Positions 17,940-26,467 of a DNA stretch of 64,000 bases are shown piece after piece (the stretch's first letter is position 1; each line of letters begins with the position of its first letter). The stretch is taken from assembly GCA_017744415.1 (NCBI GenBank), contig JAGIBJ010000062.1, positions 62,001-126,000 on the forward strand, written 5' to 3'. The notes beneath the pieces were generated by a model. That model was not told the origin of the DNA. It did not search any database and saw nothing but the letters and a program-made list of their open reading frames with translations. Position numbers and translations under genes: made by a program. The stretch comes from Solirubrobacteraceae bacterium. Its GTDB lineage: Bacteria; Actinomycetota; Thermoleophilia; Solirubrobacterales; Solirubrobacteraceae.

Positions 17940-18539
17940 TTAGCGCGCTTCGGCCTCGGCGTGCCGATGCTCGTGGGCCGCGGCGGCGATCGCCTGGGTG
18001 CGGGCGCCCATCTGATCGATCCACGCGAGGCCGATCGCCGAGACGATGAACGCCATGTGGATGATGGTCTGCCACATCACCTGGTCGTTCGTGAGCTGCG
18101 TGCCTTCCTCGCCGAACTCGATGAACGTCTTGAGCAGGTGCACCGATGAGATGCCGATGATGCTCATCGCCAGCTTCACCTTCAGCACGTTGGGGTTGAC
18201 GTGACTGAGCCACTCGGGCTGATCCGGGTGGTCGTCCATCTTGATGCGGCTGACGAACGTCTCGTAGCCGCCGATGATCACCATGATCAGGAGGTTGGCG
18301 ATCATCACGACGTCGACCAGCCCCAGGACGATGAGCATGATGTCGTACTCGCTGAGGTGGCCGAAATCGGTGACGAGGTGTGCCAGCTCCTTCCAGAAGA
18401 GCGCGACGTAGACGCCTTGGGCCACGATCAGGCCGAGGTAAAGCGGCGCCTGCAGCCAGCGGCTGAGGAAGATCGAAGCGCCGACGGCGTTGGCGAAGGG
18501 GTTGTTGCGGGGGACCTGGCGGTCGGCGTTCGTCGTCAT
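17940..18539 (-). CDS. UPF0114 / YqhA-family integral membrane protein
   Basis: This 199-aa protein starts at ATG 18539. It has four predicted helices: PLYLGLIVAQGVYVALFW, DIMLIVLGLVDVVMIANLL (running into IMVIIGG), LAMSIIGISSVHLLKTFIEF and QTIIHMAFIVSAIGLAWID. The segments SRWLQAPLYLGL and GLVDVVMIANLLIMVIIGGY match the YqhA family. The family is of unknown biochemical function. The C-terminal tail is rich in His and Ala. The reading frame extends upstream to 18605, but family alignment supports the internal ATG. Confidence 0.85.
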   Translation of the reverse strand: MTTNADRQVPRNNPFANAVGASIFLSRWLQAPLYLGLIVAQGVYVALFWKELAHLVTDFGHLSEYDIMLIVLGLVDVVMIANLLIMVIIGGYETFVSRIKMDDHPDQPEWLSHVNPNVLKVKLAMSIIGISSVHLLKTFIEFGEEGTQLTNDQVMWQTIIHMAFIVSAIGLAWIDQMGARTQAIAAAAHEHRHAEAEAR

Positions 18540-18745
18540 GGAGCGGGTGGCGAGGGTTGGCGGCCGGAAGCTAACGGCTCGATCGTTCCGATGCGCCGCC
18601 TCCACAGCGTCAAAGGCGCCGGGTCGGTCACGGACGGGCCGGGAGTTGATGCATCAGCGCAGGCGAGGCAGGATGATCGGAACCGAAGCCGCAGCGCTCA
18701 TGCGGCTCCCGCGACTGCACGCGCGACCCTTCCTGGAGTACCTGG

Positions 18746-19726
18746 ATGATCGACCCGATGGCCCGCTGGGCCCAGTACGGCGAGAAGCCCGACTATGCGG
18801 GCCTGCTCACGTTCGCCGGCGTGAAGTACACCGAGGACCCCTCGGAGCTCGCCGGCTTCGATGCCGCGATCGTCGGGGCGCCGATGGACGAGCTCGTCTC
18901 CGATTCGCCGGGCGCGCGCTTCGGGCCCCGCGCGATCCGTGCCGCCAGTTGCCCGCCTGGCCCGCACATGGAGGCGCGCGTGGATGCGATCGGCGAGGTG
19001 CTGAAGGTCGTCGACTTCGGCGACGCGCCGATCATTCCGGCCGATCCGGTGCGCTCCCACCAGGCGATCCGCGAGACGGTGACGCACGTCGTCGCGGCGG
19101 GCGCGATCCCGATCGTCCTGGGCGGCGACCATTCGATCGCTGAGCCCGACATCTCGGCCTGCGCGGACGTGTACGGCCCCGTCGGGCTCGTGCACTTCGA
19201 CACCCACACCGACACCGGCAGGACCGTCTTCGGAGCGGAGCTCTCGCACGGCACGCCGATGTACCGGCTCGTCGAGAGCGGCGCCGTCGACGGCAAGCGC
19301 TACGCCCAGGTGGGGCTACGCGGCTACTGGCCGGGCGAGGAGGAGTTCGCGTGGCAGCGCGAGCGCGGGATCAAGAGCTACCCGATGCACGACGTGCGCG
19401 ACCGCGGCATCCGCGCCGTGATCGACGACGTGGTCGACGACCTCGGTCCCGACGCCGGCCCCGTGTTCCTCTCGGTCGACGTCGACGTGCTCGATCCGGC
19501 CTTCGCCCCCGGCACCGGCACGCCCGAACCCGGCGGCATGACGTCGACCGATCTGCTCTTCGCGGTGCGCGAGATCGCCCGCCGGCTGCCGGTGATCGGC
19601 GCCGACGTCGTCGAGGTGCTGCCCTCAGGCCCGATCGGCTCCCGCGACATCACCGCCCTCGTCGCCGAGCGCACCGTGCGGGAGATTCTCACGGGCATCG
19701 CGATGCGCCGCGGCGCGGGCGCGTAG
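18746..19726 (+). CDS. Agmatinase-family ureohydrolase
   Basis: This 326-aa metalloenzyme of the arginase/agmatinase superfamily hydrolyses a guanidino compound to urea and an amine. The Mn-binding motifs are all present: GGDHS at about 125, HFDTHTDTG at about 150 and SVDVDVLDPAFAPGTGTPEP at about 241. The second motif has Thr-Thr where HFDAHxD is common, so the exact substrate (agmatine, guanidinobutyrate or another) cannot be set from sequence. ATG 18746 has GGAG seven bases upstream. It appears to be transcribed alone, with a 206-nt leader region in which I see no riboswitch. Confidence 0.9.
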   Translation: MIDPMARWAQYGEKPDYAGLLTFAGVKYTEDPSELAGFDAAIVGAPMDELVSDSPGARFGPRAIRAASCPPGPHMEARVDAIGEVLKVVDFGDAPIIPADPVRSHQAIRETVTHVVAAGAIPIVLGGDHSIAEPDISACADVYGPVGLVHFDTHTDTGRTVFGAELSHGTPMYRLVESGAVDGKRYAQVGLRGYWPGEEEFAWQRERGIKSYPMHDVRDRGIRAVIDDVVDDLGPDAGPVFLSVDVDVLDPAFAPGTGTPEPGGMTSTDLLFAVREIARRLPVIGADVVEVLPSGPIGSRDITALVAERTVREILTGIAMRRGAGA

Positions 19727-19769
19727 GAGATTCGCCGATCTCGCCCGGTGGGTGGGCGAATATCGGCGC

Positions 19770-19988
19770 ATGAGCAGCCGCACGTACATCCGGATCGAAG
19801 GGACGAACCACATCGTCGAGGGAACGGTCGAGGAGGTGGTGGCCAAGTGGGAGCGCGCGAAGCGCGACGGCACCATGCTCTGGTTCCACCTGCCGGAGTC
19901 GACGCAGGTGCGCGCGGTCAACCCGAGCTGGGTGGAGGCGGTCGGCGCACCGCTGGGCGGCGGCGGCACGCTCACCTGGGCCCGTTAG
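19770..19988 (+). CDS. Small hypothetical protein (72 aa)
   Basis: This 72-aa soluble protein (MSSRTYIRIEGTNHIVEG...) carries charged helices and a C-terminal glycine-rich turn (GAPLGGGGTLTWAR). ATG 19770 is preferred over the upstream GTG because the sequence becomes coherent there and TATCGG sits just before it. It starts 43 nt after the ureohydrolase stop and could share its transcript. No family is recognised. Confidence 0.55.
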   Translation: MSSRTYIRIEGTNHIVEGTVEEVVAKWERAKRDGTMLWFHLPESTQVRAVNPSWVEAVGAPLGGGGTLTWAR

Positions 19989-20031
19989 CCAGCGGCTCGA
20001 TCGACTCGAAGCGAGGTGGGAGGATCGCGCC

Positions 20032-20397
20032 ATGCACACCAAGCCCGAGTCGCCCGAGACGTATCTGGCGTCACTCGACCCCGAACGGCGCGCACGCCTG
20101 GAGACCATCCGGCGCGTGATCACCGAGACGGCTCCCGACGCCACCGAGGCGATGGTCTACGGGATGCCCGGCTTCCGGCTCGGCGACAAGCCCTTGGCGG
20201 CGTACGCCGCCACCAAGAAGCACGACGGCTTCTACCCCTGCAGCGGCCAGGTGATCACCTCGCTCCCCGAGATCGGCGCGCGCTTCTCCACCACGGCCGG
20301 TGCGGTGCACCTGCCGCTCGACCAGCCGATCCCCGAGGACGTCGTGGCGCTGCTCGTTCGCACCCGCATCGGCGAGATCGCTGCGCGCGGCCGCTGA
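20032..20397 (+). CDS. DUF1801-domain protein
   Basis: This 121-aa protein has GGAGG ten bases before ATG 20032. The sequence matches the DUF1801/YdhG-like fold: SPETYLASLDPERRARLETI, then ATEAMVYGMPGFRLGDKPLA and KKHDGFYPCSG. Members are small cytoplasmic proteins without a defined reaction. It converges with the oxidoreductase-like gene ending at 20434. Confidence 0.85.
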   Translation: MHTKPESPETYLASLDPERRARLETIRRVITETAPDATEAMVYGMPGFRLGDKPLAAYAATKKHDGFYPCSGQVITSLPEIGARFSTTAGAVHLPLDQPIPEDVVALLVRTRIGEIAARGR

Positions 20398-20433
20398 GCC
20401 GCTAGGCCTGCGCCCCGAGGCGCTGCCTGGGCG

Positions 20434-21075
20434 TCAGCCCGGGGCTTCGGTGCGGCCGAGGGCGGCGGCGAGTGCGTCGCCGGTGAGCTCGGCGCCGTAG
20501 AGGTCGGCGCCGTTCTGGAAGTCGCGCCCCGCGGCGAGCGGGCCGGCGTCGACGAAGTCGAACCCGATCTCGTCGATCAGCTCCTCGACGAGCTGCTTCG
20601 CCGCGGGATGGTCGGAGGCGACCGGGATCCCTCGGCGGGTGCCGGGCGCGGCCGCTGCGTCGCCCTGCTCGGCCAGGTGCTTGAAGAAGATCGAGTTGAA
20701 CGCCTTCACCACGCGCGCGCCGGGCAGCAGGCGGGCGACGAGCTCGCTCTCGGTGAGGGAGTCGTCGTCGAGCTCGGCGATCTGGCCGTCGCGGGCCGGG
20801 TAGTAGTTGCAGGTGTCGACGACGATGCGGCCGTCGAAGGCCTCGGCCGGGAGATCGCTCACGGCCCGCAGCGGGATCGTCACCACCACGAGATCGCCGA
20901 ACGCGATCGCCTCCTCGGTGCCCACCGCCTGCGCGTGCTCACCCAGGCTGGCGACGACGTCGGCAAGCGTCTCCGGCCCGCGCGAGTTGCTCAGTGCGAC
21001 TTCGTGGCCCGCGGCGACCAGATCCCCCGCGAGCGCCTGCCCGATGTTCCCCGCCCCGACGAATCCGATCTTCAT
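20434..21075 (-). CDS. F420-dependent NADP oxidoreductase-like Rossmann protein
   Basis: This 213-aa protein has an N-terminal dinucleotide fold MKIGFVGAGNIGQALAGDL followed by SNSRG at about residue 32. SNSRG is typical of NADP(H) 2'-phosphate recognition in the F420H2:NADP+ oxidoreductase (Fno) and related families. The conserved NAD(P) loop VVVTIPL and VVKAFNSIF support this grouping. ATG 21075 is seven bases downstream of a TAGCCT hexamer, so it is probably leaderless, and the upstream extension to 21144 is rejected. Use of F420 is plausible for an actinobacterium but not proven here. Confidence 0.82.
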   Translation of the reverse strand: MKIGFVGAGNIGQALAGDLVAAGHEVALSNSRGPETLADVVASLGEHAQAVGTEEAIAFGDLVVVTIPLRAVSDLPAEAFDGRIVVDTCNYYPARDGQIAELDDDSLTESELVARLLPGARVVKAFNSIFFKHLAEQGDAAAAPGTRRGIPVASDHPAAKQLVEELIDEIGFDFVDAGPLAAGRDFQNGADLYGAELTGDALAAALGRTEAPG

Positions 21076-21082
21076 GGGATCG

Positions 21083-21088
21083 AGGCTA
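21083..21088 (-). promoter_or_regulatory. -10 element TAGCCT, leaderless-type
   Basis: On the minus strand, TAGCCT lies seven bases before ATG 21075, with no Shine-Dalgarno between them. Confidence 0.45.
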
Positions 21089-21163
21089 GGGCCCGCTTGC
21101 GGATCCCACCCACCCTTCGGTGCGCCGGTTGGTGGTGTCGTCACTGGTGGTTGGGCCGGACTG

Positions 21164-21464
21164 AGCGTGTCTGTCGCGGGTCGGAATTGTCGACTGCGGG
21201 GGCGTGCTCGGTGCTGGCGTCGTCGGCGCTGGCGTGTCGGAAGCGGGATCGGGAGGCCTTCGTCGGTGCAGGGCGGTGCTCGGCGCTGGCGCTTTGCAAC
21301 CGCTGGTGGTTGCGAATCGCGGCCGTGTTCTCGGTTGCGGCCTTGGGGCGTGTCGGGGAACGTTGCGCGGGTGGGGCATCACCCGACGCCCCGCACCCTC
21401 ACGGGGTGCCAGGCGTCGGGGTATTGGGCGTTGGCGCGTTTGGTGTACCCGCTGCTGTGACATC
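21164..21464 (+). repeat. Dispersed ~300-bp element, copy A
   Basis: This is a non-coding block whose two ends match the reverse complement of 35640-35958. The left end shares TGTCTGTCGCGGGT and, about 40 bases on, GGCTGGCGTCGTCGGCGCTGG-like sequence. The right end (about 21373-21464) shares GGGGCATCACC, a GC hairpin, GGCGTTGGCGCG and GTGTACCCGC. The middle ~130 bases differ between copies. The extreme ends resemble imperfect terminal inverted repeats (TGTC...GCGGGT). It has no protein of its own and looks like a miniature, non-autonomous repeat. Confidence 0.65.
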
Positions 21465-21701
21465 GCCTAGCCGTGGCACCAGCCCACCCGATCACCCAAG
21501 CCGGCAGCCGACCAGAGCTGTGCCCACGAATAGCGCAGGCAAACCAGCCCACGGAGGCCAGAACGGCGACCGCTCGCCGCGGAGCGGCGGCGGGCCGTGG
21601 TCCGCCGCCGCTAGCGCCGAGAGGCGGCGGGCCGTGGTCCGCGCCCAGAGCGCCGAGCGGCGGCGGGCCGTGGTCCGCCGCCCAGAGCGCGGGGCGGTGG
21701 T
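21465..21701. repeat. Gap with three-copy tandem repeat (21582-21690)
   Basis: Three head-to-tail units of 36-37 bases lie at 21582-21618, 21619-21654 and 21655-21690. Each contains GGCGGCGGGCCGTGGTCCGC. Translated on the minus strand they give a repeated ADHGPPPLGA motif, but no supported gene includes them. They sit directly downstream of the small ORF at 21702-21860. Confidence 0.7.
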
Positions 21702-21860
21702 TCAGCGGGGGCGGAGGGCGCGCACGATGCGCGTGCGCAGACCCGGGTGAAGCTCGGGGTCGAGCACCTTGCCCGTGAGGAAGGAGCGACGCGGAAGCGG
21801 AGCCACGGCGGGAACGACGGGCGTTGCTCCCAGCTGCTGATCGATGTTCGGCGTGGACAC
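21702..21860 (-). CDS. Putative 52-aa small protein
   Basis: A short ORF starts at GTG 21860, with GAGGGGAG five bases upstream, a good ribosome-binding site. It encodes 52 aa rich in Pro, Val and Arg, ending LHPGLRTRIVRALRPR. The frame stays open far upstream because of GC bias, so only the local ribosome-binding site marks this start. No family is recognised. It could be a real small protein or a by-product of composition. Confidence 0.35.
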   Translation of the reverse strand: MSTPNIDQQLGATPVVPAVAPLPRRSFLTGKVLDPELHPGLRTRIVRALRPR

Positions 21861-22334
21861 GCGCGCTCCCCTCTGGGTGGGCCGCACGGTGCGGGTGAAC
21901 TCCACCGTTGACACGAGCGGGTGGTCCGCCCCCAGGACGTCCCCCGACAAATCTGGGGGCGGACCGCTCGCGAGGCGCTGCTCGGCAGCTCCTACCCCCT
22001 TTATGTCCGACAGGGTCGGGGTTGTGACACGCCTTGCCAGCGTTGGCGCAGATGCGTGCTGCGCTGACCTCTTCGCCTTGCGTTCGCCAGCTTTCCTGCC
22101 GTTCATCCGGAAACCCCTCTGCTGCAGGCGATTCGCCAGGCGGGCTGCTCGATACGCCGTGGCTCGATGCATCGGCGCGGGCCGATCGGCCCGAATTGCA
22201 ATCCGCCAGCGAGGTTCGCCGCGCCCGGTCGCCTCCGGCCGCCGACGGCACCGCCCTTGGAGCTGAGGCCAACGTTCCACTGCGCTCCCGACCCGGATCC
22301 CGCCCCCGGGCGCTCGCCGGCCGACGCCCGCCCC
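21861..22334. other. Intergenic region before hrpA, no gene seen
   Basis: About 470 bases lie between the small minus-strand ORF and the hrpA promoter. TTGACA occurs at 21908-21913 but has no -10 at the right distance. No ORF with a start signal or recognisable protein is visible on either strand. Confidence 0.5.
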
Positions 22335-22340
22335 TATCCT
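22335..22340 (+). promoter_or_regulatory. -10 element TATCCT, leaderless-type
   Basis: TATCCT ends six bases before GTG 22347, and no Shine-Dalgarno separates them. This fits leaderless expression of the helicase gene and supports that start. Confidence 0.4.
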
Positions 22341-22346
22341 CAGGCG

Positions 22347-25300
22347 GTGCCCGCCGACGCCGAACCCTCCGGTCGCCCGCGCCCGCCGCGCCGCCCGCGC
22401 CGCGGCCGCGATGGCGCGCCCGCGAATGCCGGCACACCAGAGGATGGCCGGCAGGCAAAGCCCGCCCCAGGCGGAACCGGACGCGGCGGTGGAAAGCCGG
22501 CAGCTGGTGAGCGGCCAAAACCCGGCCCAGGCGGAAACGGACGGGGCCGCGGCACGCCGGCCGAGGGCGACCATGCGAAGCGCACCGGCGGGAATGCCCG
22601 CGGCCGTGGTGGCCAGGGGCGTGGCGGTGGCGATCGCCGGCGCTCCGGGCAGCGTCGCGAGCAGCTCGTCGAGGCGCGCCGTGCGCGTGCGCCGCAGATC
22701 ACCGCCGCCAGCTACCCGCCCGAGCTGCCCGTCAGCGAGCGCCGCGAGGAGCTGCTCGAGGTGCTGCGGGCCAACCAGGTGGTGGTGGTCGCGGGTGAGA
22801 CGGGTTCCGGCAAGACGACCCAGATCCCGAAGCTGCTGCTCGAGCTGGGCCGCGGTATCGAGGGCCAGATCGCCCACACGCAGCCGCGCCGGATCGCAGC
22901 GCGGAGCGTCGCCGAGCGCATCGCGAGCGAGCTCGGTTCGGAGCTCGGCAGCGCCGTCGGCTACGCCGTGCGCTTCGACGACCGCTCCGGCGAGGACACG
23001 CTCGTGCGGCTCGTCACCGATGGCCTCCTGCTCGCCGAGATCCAGCACGACCCGCTCCTGCGGCGCTACGACACGATCGTCGTCGACGAGGCTCACGAGC
23101 GCTCCCTGAACATCGACTTCCTCCTCGGCGTGCTCCACCAGCTGCTCCCGAAGCGGCCGGATCTCAAGCTCGTGATCACGTCGGCCACGATCGACACCCA
23201 GCGCTTCGCCGAGCACTTCGGGAGCGCCGATGGCACGCCGGCGCCGATCGTCGAGGTGAGCGGCCGCACCTACCCCGTGGAGGTGCGGTATCGCCCGCCG
23301 ATCGACGAAGACGGCAACGACATCGATGAGGCGGATGCGATCGCCGAGGCCGTCGACGACCTGCTCACCGAGGGCAAGGGCGACGTGCTCGTGTTCCTCT
23401 CCGGCGAGCGCGAGATCCGGGACGCCACCGAGATGCTGAGCGGACGCCTCGGCAGCCGCGCCGAGCTCCTCCCGCTCTACGCCCGACTCGCGAGCGCCGA
23501 GCAGCAGCGGGTGTTCCGGCGCGCCCCCGACGGCAAGCCGCGCGTGGTGCTCGCGACGAACGTCGCCGAGACCTCCCTCACGGTGCCGGGGATCATGAGC
23601 GTCGTCGACGCCGGCTTCGCGCGCATCAGCCGCTACTCGTCGCGCCTCAAGGTGCAGCGGCTGCCGATCGAGGCGGTCAGCCAGGCGAGCGCCAACCAGC
23701 GCTCCGGCCGCTGCGGCCGCATCGCCCCCGGCACCGCCGTGCGACTGTATGGCGAGGAGGACTTCAACGCCCGGCCGGAGTTCACCGATCCCGAGGTGCT
23801 GCGGACGAGCCTCGCCAGCGTGATCCTGCGCATGGCGGCGCTGGGCCTCGGCGACGTGGAGCAGTTCCCGTTCATCGATCCGCCCGATCGCCGCCAGGTG
23901 CGCGACGGCCTCAACCTGCTCCATGAGCTCGCCGCGATCGAGTCGGCGAGCGGGGAGCTCAAGCTCACCGATCTCGGGCACCGCCTCGCGCGCCTGCCGA
24001 TCGATCCGCGCCTCGGCCGGATGATCCTCGAGGCCGACAAGCTCGACTGCGCGAGCGAGGTGATCGCGATCTGCGCGGCCCTCTCGATCCAGGATCCACG
24101 CGAGCGCCCCGAGGACAAGCTCGCGCAGGCGCAGCAGCAGCATGCGGTGTTCGCCGATGCGCGGTCGGACTTCCTCACGTTCCTCAACCTCTGGCAGTGG
24201 ATCCAGACCGAGCGGCGCGCCCAGACGAACTCGGCCTTCCGCAAGGCCTGCAAAGCCCGCTTCCTGCATGTGCTGCGCGTGCGCGAGTGGCAAGACCTCG
24301 CCAGCCAGCTGCGTCGCTCAGCGAAGGAGGTCGGGATCCGGCTCAACGAGCAGCCGGCCGACCCCGCTGAGATCCACAAGGCGCTCCTCTCGGGCCTGCT
24401 CAGCCACCTCGGCCTGAAGGACGGCGACACCCGCGAATACCTCGGCGCGCGCGGCTCACGATTCATGATCGGGCGCGGCTCGTCGCTCTCGCGCAAGCAG
24501 CCCACGTGGGTGATGGCGGCCGAGCTCGTCGAGACCAACCGGCTCTGGGCGCGCACCGTCGCGCAGGTCGATCCGAAAGATGCGCTGGCGCTCGCCGAGC
24601 ACCTCGTGCGCCGCACCTACGAGGAGCCGCGCTGGGACCGCAAGCGCGGCGAGGTGGTGGCCACCGAACGCGTCAGCCTCTACGGCCTGCCGATCATCCC
24701 GGGGCGCGCGGTGCCATATGGCAGCCGCGGCTACGAGGAGTCGCGCGAGCTGTTCCTGCAGAAGGCGCTCGTCGAGGGTGACTGGGATGCCCGCCACCAG
24801 TTCATGGCGGTGAACGAGCAGCGCATCGCCGACGTGGAGCGGATCGAGGAGCGCGTGCGCCAGCGTGGCCTGCTCGTCGACGACGCCGTGCTGCGGGCGT
24901 TCTTCGACGAGCGCGTGCCGAAGGACGTCGTGAGTGGCGCGCAGTTCGACCGCTGGTGGCGACGCACCCGGCACTCCGAGCCGCATCTGCTCGAGTACCC
25001 GAAGGACCTGCTGCTCAACGAGGCGATGCTCGGCGACGTCGACGCGCGCGACTGGCCGACGCTCTGGCGCCAGGGCGACCTCGACCTGCGCCTCAGCTAT
25101 GAGTACGAGCCCGGCACCGAGCGCGACGGCGTCACCGTGCACGTGCCGCTCGAGGCGCTCGGCCAGATCCGGCCCGACGGCTTCGACTGGCTCGTCCCGG
25201 GGCTGCGCGAGGAGCTCGTCGAGGGGCTGCTGCGCACGCTGCCGAAGGAGCAGCGGCGCGCGCTCGTGCCGGTCCCGGAGCTCGCTCAGCAGGTGGTGCG

Positions 25301-26420
25301 CGCGGTGAAGCCGCGGAGCGGGCCGATCGGCGAGGTGGTCGCGGCCGAGGTGCTGCGGCTGCGCGGCGTGCGGCTCGATCCGGCGCTGCTGGATCCGAAG
25401 GGGCTGCCCGGGCACCTGCAGATCCGCTTCCGCGTCGAGTCGCCCGAGGGCAAGACGCTCGCCGACGACCACGACCTCGACGCCGTCCGCAAGCAGCTGC
25501 GCCCGAAGCTCCAGGCGCGGCTCACCGAGCAGGCGGCCGTCGTCGAGCGAAGCGGGCTCGTCGACTGGCCGGAGATCGACTCGGCCGGCAACCTGCCGAA
25601 GGTGGTCGCGCTGCCGGGGACGGGCCAATCCGTGCGCGCGTATCCCACGCTCGTCGACGAGTACGAGGCGGTCGGTGTGCGCGTGGTGCCGACCCAGGAG
25701 GAGCAGGCGCTGCAGATGCACGCGGGCACGCGCCGCTTGCTCCTGCTCCAGCTGCCGTCGCCCGCCAAGGCCGTGCTCAAGCAGCTCACGAGCCGCCAGC
25801 AGCTCGTGCTCGCGGGTGCGCCGTACGCGGGCGGAGCGCCGGCGGTGCTCGACGATGCCGCCGCCTGCGCCGTCGATGCATTGATGGCCGACGCCGGCGG
25901 GGCCGTGTTCGAGCGGGCAGCCTACGAGGCGCTGCGCACGCGGGTGGGCGCGGGACTCGTCGAGCGCACGGTGCGCGTGGCGCGCGACGCCGCGGCCGCT
26001 CTCGAGGCCGCGGGGCGCGCGCAGGATGCGCTCGATCAGCTGCCGGTGGGCGGCGACCTCCAAGAGGCCCGCGATGACATCGCCCACCAGCTCGGCCTCC
26101 TGATCCACGAAGGCTTCCTCGCCGCCACCGGCGCGACCCACGTGCACGCGCTCCAGCGCTACTTCGACGGCATGGTGCAGCGTCTCGGCCGCCTGCCCAC
26201 GCAGATCCCTGTCGACCGCGATCGCATGCACGCGATCCACGCCATGGAGGACGAGCTCGCCGCCGCCGCGGAAGCGCTCGGCCCCAATGCTCCGTGGCCG
26301 CCCCATCTCACCGCCGCGTTCTGGGCGATCCAGGAGCTGCGGCTCGTCCAGCTCGCCCCGGGCGTGCGCGCCGAGGGCGGCCCGTCGGCCAAGAAGGTGC
26401 GCCGCCTCATCACCGCCTGA
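22347..26420 (+). CDS. hrpA: HrpA-type DEAH-box ATP-dependent RNA helicase
   Basis: This protein of about 1357 aa is in the usual HrpA size range. Residues 1-105 form a basic Gly/Arg/Pro-rich tail with several RGG-like triplets (GRGRGTPAEGD, NARGRGGQGRGGGDRRR). The helicase core has motif I GETGSGKTTQ at about 150, motif Ia TQPRRIAARSVAER, motif II DEAH at about 245, motif III SAT at about 281, LATNVAETSLTVPG and the motif VI region QRSGRCGRIAPG. The HA2/OB-fold regions and the long C-terminal HrpA domain follow. The family unwinds RNA; in E. coli it helps rescue stalled ribosomes. GTG 22347 is preferred for its promoter spacing. The upstream frame to 22167 is low-complexity. Confidence 0.93.
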   Translation: MPADAEPSGRPRPPRRPRRGRDGAPANAGTPEDGRQAKPAPGGTGRGGGKPAAGERPKPGPGGNGRGRGTPAEGDHAKRTGGNARGRGGQGRGGGDRRRSGQRREQLVEARRARAPQITAASYPPELPVSERREELLEVLRANQVVVVAGETGSGKTTQIPKLLLELGRGIEGQIAHTQPRRIAARSVAERIASELGSELGSAVGYAVRFDDRSGEDTLVRLVTDGLLLAEIQHDPLLRRYDTIVVDEAHERSLNIDFLLGVLHQLLPKRPDLKLVITSATIDTQRFAEHFGSADGTPAPIVEVSGRTYPVEVRYRPPIDEDGNDIDEADAIAEAVDDLLTEGKGDVLVFLSGEREIRDATEMLSGRLGSRAELLPLYARLASAEQQRVFRRAPDGKPRVVLATNVAETSLTVPGIMSVVDAGFARISRYSSRLKVQRLPIEAVSQASANQRSGRCGRIAPGTAVRLYGEEDFNARPEFTDPEVLRTSLASVILRMAALGLGDVEQFPFIDPPDRRQVRDGLNLLHELAAIESASGELKLTDLGHRLARLPIDPRLGRMILEADKLDCASEVIAICAALSIQDPRERPEDKLAQAQQQHAVFADARSDFLTFLNLWQWIQTERRAQTNSAFRKACKARFLHVLRVREWQDLASQLRRSAKEVGIRLNEQPADPAEIHKALLSGLLSHLGLKDGDTREYLGARGSRFMIGRGSSLSRKQPTWVMAAELVETNRLWARTVAQVDPKDALALAEHLVRRTYEEPRWDRKRGEVVATERVSLYGLPIIPGRAVPYGSRGYEESRELFLQKALVEGDWDARHQFMAVNEQRIADVERIEERVRQRGLLVDDAVLRAFFDERVPKDVVSGAQFDRWWRRTRHSEPHLLEYPKDLLLNEAMLGDVDARDWPTLWRQGDLDLRLSYEYEPGTERDGVTVHVPLEALGQIRPDGFDWLVPGLREELVEGLLRTLPKEQRRALVPVPELAQQVVRAVKPRSGPIGEVVAAEVLRLRGVRLDPALLDPKGLPGHLQIRFRVESPEGKTLADDHDLDAVRKQLRPKLQARLTEQAAVVERSGLVDWPEIDSAGNLPKVVALPGTGQSVRAYPTLVDEYEAVGVRVVPTQEEQALQMHAGTRRLLLLQLPSPAKAVLKQLTSRQQLVLAGAPYAGGAPAVLDDAAACAVDALMADAGGAVFERAAYEALRTRVGAGLVERTVRVARDAAAALEAAGRAQDALDQLPVGGDLQEARDDIAHQLGLLIHEGFLAATGATHVHALQRYFDGMVQRLGRLPTQIPVDRDRMHAIHAMEDELAAAAEALGPNAPWPPHLTAAFWAIQELRLVQLAPGVRAEGGPSAKKVRRLITA

Positions 26421-26425
26421 GCGCC

Positions 26426-26457
26426 GAACGTCATTCTGGGGCTGAACGGATCACCCC
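26426..26457. repeat. 32-bp repeat at convergent gene ends, copy 1
   Basis: This 32-base segment (GAACGTCA...GGCTGAACGG...TCACCCC) is 27/32 identical to 28310-28341. Both copies sit just after the stop of a plus-strand gene that converges with a minus-strand gene. Short GGGG/CCCC arms allow a weak hairpin here. Confidence 0.5.
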
Positions 26458-26467
26458 ACAGCGACGA

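Noticed and set aside
18540-18745. Possible guanidine riboswitch before the ureohydrolase
   Set aside because: I looked for the ykkC-type conserved blocks and saw none; only a normal Shine-Dalgarno is present.
21908-21913. TTGACA as a -35 element
   Set aside because: No -10-like hexamer occurs 16-19 bases downstream and no gene starts there.
21702-24293. 863-aa minus-strand ORF covering part of hrpA
   Set aside because: It lies antisense to the clear DEAH helicase domains, and its composition (Arg, Ala, Gly, His, Glu) is what GC-rich antisense frames produce. Only the first 159 bases have a local ribosome-binding site and are kept as a separate small-ORF candidate.
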